Shown here: piece by piece, positions 23,501 through 38,500 of the stretch
How the letters are laid out: each line of letters starts with the position of its first letter
How positions within the stretch are numbered: the stretch's first letter is position 1
Notes under the pieces: generated by a model
The model's input: the letters and a program-made list of their open reading frames with translations, nothing else
Databases searched by the model: none
Told to the model about the DNA's origin: nothing
Position numbers and translations under genes: made by a program
Assembly: GCA_029721435.1 (NCBI GenBank)
Contig: CM056592.1
Span: forward strand, 31,941,611 to 32,005,610
Source: Gymnothorax reevesii
Lineage: Eukaryota; Chordata; Actinopteri; Anguilliformes; Muraenidae
DNA: 64,000 nt
Direction of reading: 5' to 3'

Positions 23501-26500
23501 TTTTTCACTTTCATGTCGGTTTGCTTCTGAGCCAGAATCAAACAGATTAATTCTCTGTGATCTACCTCTCCTGCACTGTAAAAAAAAAAAAAATTGAACT
23601 CGAGCCAATTCAAAAATGCTTAGCAGCTTGTTACCTTGTCTCCTCGAGTCGGTCAACTTCTTACTTTTCAAATGGTGTCCAGCTGCAGTTTTTGATGATT
23701 ATGTGCTGTGATTGGCCGAGAAAATATGACCTGTAAAGATGATTGGCCTGGGGGAGCAGCTGGCCTGGGCAATAGCGAGAGTGTTGAAACACTACTAGCA
23801 GTTCCTGGTGGATTAGCCCTGCTGCTGTGATGCTGTTGGAAGGCAGCAGACAGGTTTTTTAGGGGCAGCTGACACATGAAGGGCCTTTGTCATTCAGAGG
23901 CTGTCCAAAGCATGCCTGTCGTACCCGCTGTATAGCGGCATCTGGTATGGGTGAAGCTCTGTTTCGCCCTGATTGTGTACTTATGTTCTGTGGCCTTTTA
24001 GTGAACGGCCTTCAACTGAACATGAATGATATCTGAACACAAAAATGAAGGCTAGAAATATTTCAAATGCAAATAAACTCTTTTTATTGCTCTTGAAACT
24101 GAAGTCTGCACATATAAGTTGATGGTAAGATAGAAATATATCCCTGGAAGGTTTAGATGCAGTTTTAATTTTCTTAATGTGTCTGTGATGGTACCATTTT
24201 CACTCAATGTAATATGGGTTTCAGTACCTCATTGATTTGCGTATGATGTGCACTCCGCTATTCTTTGTCCTGATCTTAAGGAATGGGGTCTCCTGTCCAG
24301 CCTTGCAGGGAGCAGCTATGCTACACTCATATTCATATGAAAATATGTCTGGAAAATCTTCCTCATTATTCCACCTCGTGGTGCAGCTTGTTCTTTGGAG
24401 ATATGCTGTACCGCACACGCACAGTTCTCACAGTAACTTTGCTCTTTTGTTAGTCGCAGCAAATTTATTTGCATGGATTTTGCCTGCGGTCAGGCCAAAC
24501 CCATTTTACCGCGCCTGAATCGGCTCTGCTGGTCGTCCTGTGGCACTGTATTTAGCGGAGAATGCAGGGCAGAGACGACTGCCATACAATTAAAGTGGAT
24601 TTAGTCATTCCAGTGACGCAAGAAACACAAAGAAGCAAAGCTTCTCATCGCAGAGATTGAGCGTCTGCACCTGGGATTTTTCTGTTTTTTGGTAACGGCA
24701 GAATATCACTTGGGCTGAACAAACTTTGATTTTCGGGTTTTTCAAGTTTGTTGGGGTTATCGTTTTCTCTTTTCTCAATACCAGCATTTCCTGTGTACAG
24801 TATACAGGAAGGACAATATGTTAGTTTCTAAGAAACTGAGGCAACAAAGTGTGAACTGGAATCGGACTGCAGTAGCATCTCGTGAACTGCCACTGGGTTC
24901 AGGCAGTTTAAAACAGTTCAAATAAGACTCCGCCCTGGAAACTCCGCCCTTCTCCCCTTCCATTCCCTAAACATACGGGCCACAGCAGTCAGGGCTGGTG
25001 CTCAGCGCCACTTGGTGTGGCTTTTGGTTTGTGTGGTTCCTGGAGTAATTTCAGTTTAATTCTAGCCCACATAATTCAAGGCTTTTTTTAACCATTTGTA
25101 GGACACATTGTGGGATGATGTTCTAAACTGGGCTTAGAGTGGAGTGAAAACATTCAATGAATAATGTTATTTTTGATTATTTGCTTGTCTTTATTCAAAT
25201 TTCTTTCATTTTGTTTCCTCATAACTGGTCATAGCTATGAGAAAACCTGTTATTATACAATGTATAAGTCAAGTGTGATTTGTTGCCAGTAGGTGATTTC
25301 CTCATCACAGTACATAGCAGGAATTAATTTATGGGATACTAATGCGGAAGAAAAATGATCTGAAATGACAGATCAGCTTTGTTTAATTAAATGTTATGGG
25401 GTATAACTTATGTAAAATTGTTTGATTTAAACATCCTGGAAATTCATTATCCTCTTCCATGGCTTACACATCAGCGTCAAAGAGATGTAATATACAATCT
25501 CACAGCCACAGCTGTGTACGCTTGTTTATGTTTGGCATTTTTTAACTAATTTGCTTATTAGAGGAATGCCTTCATAATTGCGTAAACCAGGCTCAGATGA
25601 CACACAGGGGCTATCGAAAATGTGGATGTCAAGGACTATCTTGCTTTGAGTTTGTCGGAACAACAAGCTGCACTTGTGAGACACGACATTGCTGGATTTG
25701 GGATCACATCATGTTTCCTTTGACTTCTGACTTTTTAAATTTCAAAATAATGTACAGTCAGTGCTACAATTCATTGGATCGTGAAACTTTAAAAAAAAAA
25801 TTTTTCGGGCTCTTGTTGGCCGATTAAAGAACCACTCTAAAAAAAGTGTCACTGTTCAATGAATTATGGTGCTCTATGTACGTGACATAATGTGATATTA
25901 TTTTCTTTCAACAAATCGTTGTGCTTCCACAATTGATTTAGAATTGTGAAATTCTCCTGCTTTTAAGCAGAAACTCTAAATGCTCGCATAATTTCTAAGA
26001 TTAACAGTGGAAATCTAAGCCTGTCTCTGAGCACTCCGTCATTTCGCTGCTCTGTCTGTGACGACATGTAGCTGCCACCTTCATTTTTTCATGCTTGCTC
26101 CATACATCCCATTCTCTGAGTGCTGCAGTTATCGCAGAATCAGTTGAATCTTCATCACCGATGATTTCCCCTGGTTTAAATGACAAACTGGGTTGGAGTT
26201 GTTTAATTGACTATAATGGCTGGCCTTCCAGGCCCCATGAGTGACAGACACTCCCGGTATTGTCAGTGCTTCACCTATCTTATCATCTGCATCCTGTGTC
26301 TCCCAGCCTTCCCTGTGCCGTCTTCTCATTCTGGTGAACTGACAGTACAGACGCTATCTCTGCGCCGTCCTGCGCTTCTCAAGGCTCCGGTGCTTCTGAG
26401 GCCGACAGATGGGTCCATTAGCCTGCCCTCTGTCAACAGTCGCTTTTTAGGTCCCAGTGCTCATGTATGTGGGAACTGTAATCCCCATATTCCCATTCAT

Positions 26501-29500
26501 TAAATGTCAGTGTCAGGCTCCGCATTATCACATATACTTGTGGGAGTCCTCAGAATGAAAGCTGTTTGACAATCTTGACAATCCTTCCTCAGTGAGGTTC
26601 CCCATGTAACCTATACCTGCAAATTCGCGATAACATATGTCTCATTTTGGCTGATATTGTTTACATCAGGAAGCAATATTGAAGAAAGATTGTCAAACAG
26701 CTTCCATTTTGTGAATTACTATGATCTGAGGATGTTGGAAATGCATCAACTGCCTATTCTGGTTTGGTCGGAAAAGACGGGCTTTATTAAAGAATTTGGT
26801 AATGATAACCATTCTGACTGGCTTTACCGATGTCGGTAATCCTTCCTGAATGGAACCATTCAATACGACTCTGAGCCAGATCAGGTGACTCTAATACTTC
26901 CATCTATGCACCTACACAATGAAAATGATTAAACTGCATTTGTCAATTATGGAGTTTATTTCTGTGCACGGAGGTGAGCTCTAAATTGGAATGTTCATGT
27001 GCCCTGAAGCCAATTTCCTTTGCTGTATGACTCGTATGTTATATGTTTCCTTGGCGTAATTAACCCTGAGAGCGCTGAAATAAATTTTCAAAAAATTCTA
27101 AATTGAATTATCTTATGCTGTTGAAAACCTATCATGTGGCTACTCGATTAAAAGAGCAATCCTGCGAGGAGCTCTTTTAAACAAGTCAGCTTTTCAACAG
27201 CTTGAATTTGATATCTTGCATCACCGAGCAACACTATGTGTGTTTAGCGCTCAAAGGGTTAACAGGAATGGTCGCTTTTTGTCGTGCTTCCTCTTTTTAC
27301 GCTGACTCCTTTGGTTTCGATGTGCCTCCCCCATCAGGACTTCATCATCTACCTGATGAGCGGGATGACCACCATCTTCGGCCGCTGCAGCGAGCACTCC
27401 ACCGGCGAAGATGTGGAGACGCTGAAGGTGGACATTCTGCTCTCCGCACCGGACGTCCTGCCTCAGCACTGCTGCGTGCGTCGCCAGGAGGCCCCTGCGC
27501 AGGGCGACGGGAAGAGAACCGTCACGCTTCTGAAGCCCCTTCACGGAGCCCCCGTCACGCGTAACGGGGCCCCTCTGAAGGACGAGAGCGAGCTCCACCC
27601 TGGGGACCTGATCGGGCTGGGGGCCCACTACCTCTTCATGTTCAAGGACCCCACCGCCACCGTCTCTCGCCAAACGCCACCCTGGTGGTCCCCACACGCG
27701 GCGGATCCAATCTGTAAAACGTGCGGCTCGGGGTCCCCGGAGACTCAGGTTCGGGCCCGGCTCCGGCGGATCTCTGCGCCGTGTCTTAAGGACTCTGAGG
27801 GCCGGGACCTCGTCCTTCAGTACGCGCTCGAGCACGAGGACCTGCTCCTCAGGCAGATCATTTCCATGGCTGATCCCCATGGAGACGACCACAAGCTGAC
27901 CCCAGCTCTCCTGATGTGTTTGTGCATCCAGCACTCTGTCACATCTTTCCAGATGTCCGACTGCCGTCGACTCTTGCTCCGGCTCGCCAGCCTGGTACAA
28001 ATGGCCATGTGGGTGAGTATTTAATCTCATTAACCGTCTTCCTGCTCATTTCATCAAGCACAAAATATCTGGGAGGTCTCCTGTAGACCTTCTGCTAAAT
28101 GTAGTATTCACATATTCTTGTAATATGAACAAATGTGTTGAATTTTGATGTCTAACAGTCTGTTCCTCTGCCTTTACACAGGAGAAGACCAAGGAACTTG
28201 CTGAAATTCAGCCGGAAATGTGAGAACATTTGCTTTTTCTACACTTAGTGTTTCTCTGAACTGTGTGAGGAGGAGGTGCTGAGCAACTCACAGGATCAGC
28301 ATGAAAGTAGATTTAGTGTCATTTCTCATAATTCATATATGGATGTATGGATGTAAGTATACTTTATATGACCCCCAGGCTCTGCATACTGCTGGCTGAT
28401 GGAAGTTAGTCTGTGATAAGTGGAACTGTTATTCTGGAGGTATCACATTCCAGCAGGAAGGATATATTAGAACATGGGATGCAGGCGATCAGTCAGAAAT
28501 CATTCAGCAGTGATTAGCATTGGCTTTGTCCTCTAAGCGGAGGGATTTATCTACAAAGTCATGCCTGAAAAATGCACCCACACCGTGATGGAACACCCTG
28601 TTTGCTATGAAGCTCTTTGACCTCTGTAGGTATGCAATGCAGGTGCTGTTTTCCATGGTACTTGATGATTCTGCTAATATTCAATTTCTCCATTGGTTCA
28701 CAGTTATTTGCCTGTGCTTTTCGTGTCACTGTATGTGGAAAAGTACATTGCCAATTAACGGTTTGTGCCCTGGAAGCCAGCGGTAGTGTCCTTATTTGTG
28801 AAGCCAGGGCTTGAGGCACTATTTTGTGGAAATGGCTTCCATGCAGGTCCCGTCCTTGGTTGAAATTAGTCATGAGCTGCAGTGTAGTTGGTTCCTGTGT
28901 TACCTTGCACTCAGTCTGAGATGTCACTGAATATAAGCCTCAGTCTGTAGCCACAGTCCATCGATGGCAGGATTGAAGATGTATTTCCTTGCTAACATCA
29001 AACTCTTTTGCATGAAAATTCACGCAGTTTAGACTGTCTTCACCCCGTTGTTCCAGCTACACATGAGCAAACGATCGCCTAGCCACTAAGGTCTTTTTCC
29101 AGCCAAACTGATTGGCAACCAGGACTTTCCAGAATGTTTGAACACAACTCCAAGCATTCAGAGCAGAGACTCTGATTGCTTTATTAATGTGGGAACCAGA
29201 ACTCTACAGAGGCAGCAGCTTACAATGAATGTTGTAGCTGACATTTAGTAGAGCAGAGGTGGGCAACGAGGGCCTTACCTGTCCCTGGTTTTCATGCCAA
29301 CTTCTGGCCTTTAGTCACTTTATTATCTAAATTAGCCAAACCATTTATGAAATCTGACTTTTAGGTGCATTTCTTTAAATTATCACTAATAACCACCAGA
29401 GACTGTTCTTCTCTCCCAACAGAAAACATTTTTCTTTGATCTAATCTTTGCACAAATCTATATTTGTGTATGCAACCAATTAACTCAATTAATCATGGTA

Positions 29501-32500
29501 ATTGATAGAAATTAAAACCTGCATACACTCCGGCCCTCTAGGACCAGAATTGCCCACCCCTGTATTAGAGTTTCTACATATTTTCCACGCGGGTATTGAA
29601 AATTTCTGCCAGTCCCAGTTCCCAGGAATGAAAAGAGCTGTAGCCATTAGGAAGGGTGTGCAGGATTTCGAGGTTCATGATGGAACCTTGTGTGCTGTAG
29701 GACGTGCGGCGGAGGGCAGCAGGACCCTGAGGAGCAGCTGAGCATCGAGGAGCTTGTTCCAGGTCTGCGGCCTCTGCTCCTGTGGATGGGCAACGCCATC
29801 GAACTGCTGCACTTTATCCAACAGGAAGTGCCTCAGCTGCTGCGTTGGAGTCCCGAGGAGGAGCAGGAAGGTATGGCCTTCATACGCACTCCAGAAAGTC
29901 AGCTGGGTAAACAGACAGCGGCCATTACTCAGCTTCGCTTGCAGTGTTCATTGAAGAGCCTAGTACTAGAAGAATGTAGATCGCATTTTCACTCATTCTG
30001 AGTTAAGGATGAGAAATCGTCATTCATAGCTACCAAGTCGATTCACTCAATTATCTCAAAATGACATTTGTGAACTTTAAGCACTGTGATCTTCAGTTGT
30101 TCTTAGTGAATAGTGCACTCAATAGTGGACTATGCTGGAGTATGTTACATTTGCCCCATAATCCAGTACAGTGGGGGTTACTGTATTTGGATGTTTCTGG
30201 TGCCGTGCCCGTTCAATTACTGCTTACATGGCACAGTACAGTGCTTGTTCAATAGCTGCTAGAGCGCCATTGGTGCTAGCAGATTTCTCAATTTCTCAAA
30301 AAGTGCCCAGCCAAACCACTTCAAACTGGGCAACGCACTTTCTTGGGTCCTCTGTAATATGCCCACCAAGTTTGAAGTCAATCGGATGACACTTACATGC
30401 AATACTCACTCACACTTACATATATACATCCATGCATACTGCACATAAATACATACACATGCAGATTCCTTGCAGGATGATGGTGCGAACATCTAGAGTT
30501 CCCTCTAATGTAGTACGGACACGGGCATGTGTTTGAGATACTGTATGTGCTTCCTGATTTCAGGGCTGGGATCACACTTTTCCTCGGTGCAGTCTGCCAG
30601 TGAGGAGGCCATGACAGTCTTGGAGGAGGTGATCATGTTCACTTTCCAGCAGTCTGTCTACTACCTCACCAAAGTAAGTCTTCAGTTCATCGTTCTCCGC
30701 TCCTCCCTCAAGAAAACTGACCCTCGGCTAGAGGTAACATCCTGCCTTCAGAAACAGGATGTGAGGAATTATAAACACAGTATTGTGTTGCGCTCAAGTG
30801 AAATTGTCCTGTTATGAGTCAGGCGTTAATAAACTGCTGGGTAATTGCATGCGCTGTTCTTTGAATGGGAGGGATAACATGTCCTTTCCTTGAGTCAAAG
30901 GCCTAGCGTACCAGTAAAGGCATTGTTCCTCATGAAGGCCACATGCCACTGGAAAGGCCATCAAATGTAAAGTGGTGAAATGTTTTGCTGAGAATGGAGA
31001 GGACTGAACAGCGTGGGTTACAGTGAGCATGAGTGCAATGCGGCATGAAAACAGAGGTGATGTATGGGGAATTGGACCTGGTGAAGGGGAACGTAGCCCC
31101 AGCTTCGGTCTCAGACCTGGGGGTTGTTAAGTAGGTCAGGCCTGTCGGCAGTGCAGGCAGGGGGTGTGTTTGCCTGTGAGGGGGTTTGTGTGTCGGGTCG
31201 GGATCTCCTGCTGCTCTCCAAAGGTGGGAATGAGGGATTTTTCTCTCTCGGGAGTCACAGACTCAACGAAACCTGCTGTTTGTCAACATAATGACCGTCT
31301 GACAGATCATAAGTTCTGGGCCAAGGTCAGTAGTCTGGTTTGTCGGTTTTCCATTAGTTTCCTATAAAATAAAGATTTTTTTTGCTTGTTTGTGAGATTT
31401 ATTCTGAGAGCTGTTTTCTGGTTACACAAAGGATTAATTAGTTGAAACAGTGTAAATGTTTCTGAGAAGTCAAATCTCACACAGTGATATTCATACAGTA
31501 TATGGCGCTTTAAAGGAATTGCAAACCTTTCCTAAGTCGAAATAGTGGCTGGACAGTCATTCTACTTCGAAGAAACAAACGCGTGGGCAGGCAAGAAAAT
31601 GCATGCTGCTGTAGCCGTTGGACACCGGGCATGTACACACTCGCTTGGAGTGTAAAAGCAACAATCAGAGGCTTTGCTCTGGTGAACAGAGGGCTTGGAG
31701 GGCTCTCATCGAGAGCCTGTTGAGTAACGCTGAGAATAACACTGCATTGTTCCAGCCGCACCAGGGCCCTGTACAGGGCCGGGGCCACACAACAGGGGCA
31801 TTGTGGAGCCCTGCCCACATACTGCCTCTCGCTGACACTTGTGGGCTGTGCTGCCGCTGTAGAAAGGCAGCTGCGCTCCCGTATTCTATGGTCGACTAAT
31901 CACTGCTTTCACCCCGGGGATGGGGATCTCTCGCTGGCAGTAAAATATACAGTTATGGGAACATAACTCTGTGCAGTCATTTCATACTTTACTAGCTGAT
32001 ACCGGTGCTATGCACGGGCTATATGCACGGGCACGATAACAAATTGATTTAATTAGCCGGTTTTACTTGCAAAAACTGCTTCAAAATGCAGTTTTTACTT
32101 CATAACTAAGTTTGAAACCTGGTGCGTCGTCTTTGTCACGCAGTAAAACCGGTGTTTGCGGAAAACAGCCTCATTATTCACGGTGGTTGCAGAGGAGATG
32201 TGTGAAATTACGCAAATCGTCAACTCAGTAATAAAATATAGATGACAATATTTTGAGTACTCAGGTTCTCTCTGTAACCTGCCTGATGCATTTTCTGTTG
32301 GCTTTGCTGAGTTGGCATCATCAGTCAAATGATCAGAAATGTGGTTGTAATAACTCATTGTGTTCTTACGAGTAACTCACAGTTCTAATATTTTCATTAT
32401 TTTGCCATATTCTTCTAAATGTGAGCTCTGGTTTGGGGTTGTTTCTTCAGTGGACGCCCTTGACGTTGCCTAATCATTCCTGTGCACATTAGTTAGAATA

Positions 32501-35500
32501 CATCCTCTTCAAAATGTCAAGTTATCACAGTTGCTCTAGGTTACATATGCAGATATTCCCATTTGATGGCAGTAGGGTTGGAGCTGTTGTAAATTCTGAT
32601 GTAATTTTTAAGAATTTATGATGATAATAATATTTCTTGCGAACCACTGGTGCGTCTTAGATGTTTTACATGTTGAATCTATTTGAGGGGTCATGGCAAA
32701 TACTTCTCATGGGTGTAAGGTATGTTAACAAATATGTTTGTAGTTTACCAAGATGTGTACTTCTTTTTGAAGTTTTTGTTGCACTTTAAGTGTCTTTAAT
32801 AAGAAAACACAATATATTTTCATTTTAATTTCAATCTTGGACACAGATACGTATGAAGAACAATGTTGCATTTAAATGTTAAAACAGAGAATGTGGCTTA
32901 GCATGTTGACGTAAAGTAGTTATCTCTCCTGCAGCTTCATCTTCTGAAAGAGATTCTTTTCATTTTCAGATTCTTTAATGGGCTCAAAGAGTTTCAAGTT
33001 CGACTGAATAAGTATAAGTTTTTCATTTGGTGCATTAATAATGTATCAGACTTTGGGACAGTTTTATTAAATGCAACTTGCTGCACCTCTGCTATCCCAT
33101 CGTTCACACACATGCACTGCAATTTCATTACATGGTGAACGACAAAACTGATGCGTTTAGGTCCTCTGTATGATGGTTAACAGTATCTGGCGAACTTGTC
33201 TTATCTACTAAAATGGCAGAAGCATTTGTTCGGATTGTTAGCAGTCTTGAATAACTGCCCATTGAAGCATGAGACAGAATGTAAGCATGGGAAAATTCCT
33301 CAAATTACTGAAAAATTCCCTAAAATTCTGAAAAATTCCTGAAATTTGTAATCCTAGGCAGAGCATTGCATGTTATTGCAAACAATTGTTGGTTTAAAGC
33401 ATGATCCTCTAGACGAGCCATGCAGTTGAAGTCAGGTAGATCAAAGCAAAGTGTTTTAATCTCGATTCATAGTGCTGTTTTGAAGAAACAAGCATCAGGG
33501 CAAGAAAATGAAATGTTTTACTTGGTTTACCTGATTTCAATTCTTAGTATTTATCAGTCTACTGTATGAATTACCAATGCAACAACGACAACAAAATCAA
33601 TAAATAAATAAATAAATCTGCAAATATGCTGGGACTAACAGAGTACTTTTCATCAGTCTTTGGAAATGCTGAGCGACATAAAAGCCCTGGGATATTATCT
33701 GCCGAACCACTGAAGCAGATTCTTACTGGAACGATGGTACCTGACAAACCCCTTTTAGGATTCTTTTACAAAGTCTGCGGACGTGTGCTTCACGAGGCCC
33801 AGAAGCTGCATGATGGGAAAGAGCGCCGCGCAGTTTAAACTGTGCTCAGTGGAACTGAAGCCCTGCACAGCCCTCTGAGCCAATCAGGAAGCAGCTGCTG
33901 TCCGAAGAGGAGCGGGGAGCAGGCAGGAAAAGTGGGCTGTCTGTCCATTTCCTGTACTGGAAGAGAACAGGGAAGTGAGCCAGAGTTGCCATGGTTTCTC
34001 GGAGCCATCCAGCCCAGAAGGTCGAGTTTACGGTGCCAGTGGTCAGCGAGAGATACCATGAAAAGGAGCAGTAACTGACATTTGCTAAATTTGGCACCAT
34101 CAAATCTGTGATCGTCGAGAGTGAGAGTAGCGTTGTGCTGATACTCGCGTTGAACAGCAATGTGGGAGCATGTGTGATTGATGAATAATCATTTTAAGTT
34201 GCGCAACAACTGTGTGCAATGACTGAATAGTAATGTGGAAATTTCCCAGTGTGCTTTGGGACTTGAGGGACTGGTGCTCTCTGATGTATGCGCCTGTCCT
34301 CCAGTGTTGCTTATTTGCTTTGGCATTGAATTATCAGCATGATTTTGATATTTGGGAAAATTTTATTGTGTAATGGCACATATGATGAACATAATCTCAG
34401 ACCTCCCACACAGGGCAGAACATGCTCTTACCCTGAGAGCACCCGTTGAGCGCCCGGCTGACCTGTTGGGGGCACTCGAGCAATGAAGTGTGCTTTCCCA
34501 AAATGACTGTATCCCGCCCATTTCCCTGAGCAGCACAGAGCTAATTATATGCTGCTCTCACAAGCCTCACTGCTCACTCCTCACTGCTAGCCACAGTCTG
34601 CACTGACATGGCTGGATTTTGATACAAGTCAAGTCAAGTCAAGTCATTTATTTATGTAGCACATTTAAAAACAACAGGGGTTGAGCCAAAGTGCTGAACA
34701 AAAAGTTAGCTTAGGGGTCATGACAAGGACAGTTAGACTATACATCTACACAAGATTAAGTGTGGTTGTTTGCGGCAAAAACAACAACAACAGCAACAAA
34801 AGTAAATAAAATAAAATAAAATCAAGTGGAACCAGACATCAGCCTGAATTAAAAGCAAGTGAGAAAAAATGGGTCATAAGATTGGATTTAAAAGAGGTAA
34901 TTGTAGGGGAGGATTTGATATGAGGAGGGAGTGTATTCCAAAGCTTTGGAGCAGCGACAGAGAAGGCACGGTCACCATGGGTTTTGAGGCGTACGTGGGA
35001 CAGCAAGAAGTGACTGATCTTGTGACCAGAGTGACCTGGTTGTTGAGTGTGGGAGCAGAAGTTCTGAAATGTAAGGTGGGGCTGAACCATTTAGGGCTTT
35101 AAAAACAAAAAGCAAAATTTTAAACTCAATTCTGAATTTAACCGGAAGCCAGTGTAACAGAGCTAGAATTGGCGTTATGTGTCCCCTCTTTTTTTGTGTT
35201 GGTAAGGAGCCTCGCAGCAGTGTTTTGTACCAGCTGAAGTTTACTGAGATTTGACAGTGACATGCCGATGTACAGGGAATTACAGTAGTCTAAGCGGGAG
35301 GAGATAAATGCTTGGATGACTGTTTCAAGATTAGCTGGGGACAGAATGTGTTTCAGCTTGGCTATAGTTCTTAATTGATAGAAGCTGCCTTTAACCACGC
35401 TACTGACTTGCTGGTTAAAATTTAAGGAGCTGTCTAGTTGAACGCCCAGATTTTTGACTAGGCTATGTGGGTTTGGCGAAAGAGGATACGTGGCCTTAGT

Positions 35501-38500
35501 GGTCACTATAGCATCGCTTCTGGCAGCCTTACTGTGTGAGCCCATCCAACTGCCCACAGGTATTATATTTAATGGAATACAGATGTGCTTTTTTCCTTAG
35601 GTCGCAGTTATACCTTTACCAGTGGCGGCTCGTGAATTGGCAACAGGGGAAGCCCAAACAATCCCTTAAAGTTAATGATTGTTCATCACCTGTTTTCAAT
35701 CATTCATTTAAACAGTGGAGGGTCGTCGGCCATAACAAAGTTAAACCAAAACCTCGCCCTTCAAAGCTTAATGACTTAAACCTTTTGCAGTTTACTTTTC
35801 TTGATCAGAAGTTGCTCATACGAATTGTTAGAAGAACAGTCAGTTGAGTCAAATTTATTTTCAATAGCATTGTTATACATTGCACCACGAAATTGAGGGG
35901 TTTTCTTTCACACACAAATTACGACATAAATGACCATAGGCCTACGCTATAAATTCCGCGCTCAAGAAGCTCACGAAACGGCATAGATGCGCAAATTGAT
36001 TAGTGAGGCTCATTAAGCAATAAGCTGTGCAACATCGCATTCTTTTCTTCTATATTAAGATTGTAGAAAATGGTCTGTCGTGGCTTCTTGTGAAAGAAGC
36101 CTCGCAAACCAATTTATAAAGAAGTGTTGATAATTTGCGTCGTCATTTGCTATCGAAAATAAATTTGATTGTCCTTCAACCAATTCGTATGAGCAACTGC
36201 TGATAAAGAAAAGTGAACTACGAAATGTTGAAGTCATTAAGCTTTGAAGGGCGAGGTTCTGGCTTCCCTTTGTTACGGCCGACGAGCCGCCGCTGACCTT
36301 TACAGCTTATTTCAAGAAGGTTATGCTTTATGTATGTGATAAGAAAGCAGTGTGTCTGTAGTTAATTGCTGGGGGGAATTTTATATCTCTTTCGGATTCT
36401 TTTATGATTGATGTTGTAGGTAGTGTTAGCCCTGGAGCAGCATTGTTTCAGTAGAAATTAATTGGCTATCTGTAGTCATTCAGAGAGTGACTTGTTTTGC
36501 ATATTAAATGACTTAGAGCTTTATACTTACTGAACTTAACAGAAATTAAATCATTGTTAAACATGATGGTTTGTAGATGCTTTTACGTTCTTTGTAAGTC
36601 ACATGGTGTGCTGCTGAGCGTCACCTGACATAGGAATGTATTTTACTGGCTGTCCTCTGCTAAGACTTCCTAATCTTCAAAGTGGTGTCCCCGCCACAGT
36701 TCCCTCTGTATTAGTCGTGCTTTTTGCAGGCATGCCCTGCCGGCGGCTCGCTGCTCGAGGCAAATATGAGGCCATGAGGGGACGTATTCTCAGAGCGTGT
36801 GTGGTGCTGTTTACATTGAAGATCTGAGCATCACCGTCTGACAGGCTCTTGAGGTGGTTACAACTCTGTTAACCTCCCAAAAGCACATTGTTGACATTGT
36901 TATTTTAACCGCTGAGCAATATGAACAAAATTTATGCTCCTGATCACTGAAAAAATGCGCTAATTATATCGGGCTGCTGTTTTTGATGGGATTAAATGTC
37001 ACTTGTTCACTTCTGGAGGTCACTGTTCTTTGGCAGTTTATTGCAGAATGGGGGATGGACGCGAGCTCGACTCTGCCCATCTTCCCTCAGTCCCTCCTGA
37101 TGGGATCGCCATCTTCCTGATGGGACCGTCCTCTCGCTGATGGGACCGCCCTCTCACTGATGGGACCACCCTCTCCCTAATGGGACCGCCCTCTTCCTGA
37201 TGGGACCGTCCTCTCGCTGATGGGACCACCCTCTCCCTAATGGGACCACCCTCTTACTGATGGGACCACCCTCTCACTGATGGGACCACCCTCTCACTGA
37301 TTGGACTGCCCTCTCCCTAATGGGACTGCCCTCTCACTGATGGGACCATCTCCTCCCTAATTGGACCGCCCTCTCACTGATGGGACCGCCCTCTCACTGA
37401 TGGGACCGCCCTCTCACTGATGGGACCACCCTCTCCCTAATGGGACCGCCCTCTCACTGATGGGACCGCCCTCTCACTGATGGGACCGCCTTCTCACTGA
37501 TGGGACTGCCCTCTCACTGATGGGACCACCCTCTCCCTAATGGGACCGCCCTCTCACTGATGGGACCGCCCTCTCACTGATGGGACCACCTTCTCACTGA
37601 TGGGACTGCCCTCTCACTGATGGGACCACCTTCTCACTGATGGGACTGCCCTCTCCCTAATGGAACCGCCCTCTCACTGATGGGACCGCCCTCTCACTGA
37701 TGGGACTGCCCTCTCACTGATGGGACCACCTTCTCACTGATGGGACCACCTTCTCACTGATGGGACCGCCCTCTCACTGATGGGACTGCCCTCTCACTGA
37801 TGGGACCACCCTCTCACTGATGGGACCATCGTCTCCCTGATGGGACCGCCCTCTCACTAATTGGACCACCCTGTCCCTAATGGGACCACCCTGTCCCTAA
37901 TGGGACCGCCCTCTCACTGATGGGACTCCCCTCTCCCTGATGTTAGCCCCCTCTCCCTGATGATACTCCCCTCTCACTGATGGGACCGTAAGCATCTCCA
38001 CTGCAGGTCCCACATCGTTTATCCCCAGCCAGGCTGGCTCTTCTGAACTGACAGTGGGTCAGAGGTGCCAGCCTCTCAGATCCACACCGTGTGGACCCGG
38101 TGGAGGGAAAGTCCATGTATTGGGTGGTTGGGTGCCCATTGCACTATAATATTCCTCTTGGGCTCAGTTCACAAACACACAGATTGTTCTGGAACTCATT
38201 TACTGTTTATCTTCTTTTTTTACAGGCCTTGCTTTTGAAAAGCTGGAACCATTTTGTTTTCAACTGTATGTTGTGGCTTTGGTGTTTACTTTCAGTTTCT
38301 ATAAATGCTGCGGCAAAAACAGGACTTTTTTTGTCTTAGCGGTTGACCGGATTTACATAAGAAAGACTCGCTGTTGCCTCACAGAGACACAGGATTGAGG
38401 TCTGAGCAGGAAAGGCAGTGTGTCGCTGTGACTGAGCGGAGTGAGCATCACGAGGGATATTTTCATTTTTCTAAGTCTAAGCCCATTTGCAACTACCTAA

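Noticed and set aside
27251..28030. 259-codon minus-strand frame opposite exon 5
   Set aside because: It mirrors the GC-rich coding exon; the plus strand has homology, splice sites and phase agreement while the minus frame shows no known motif.
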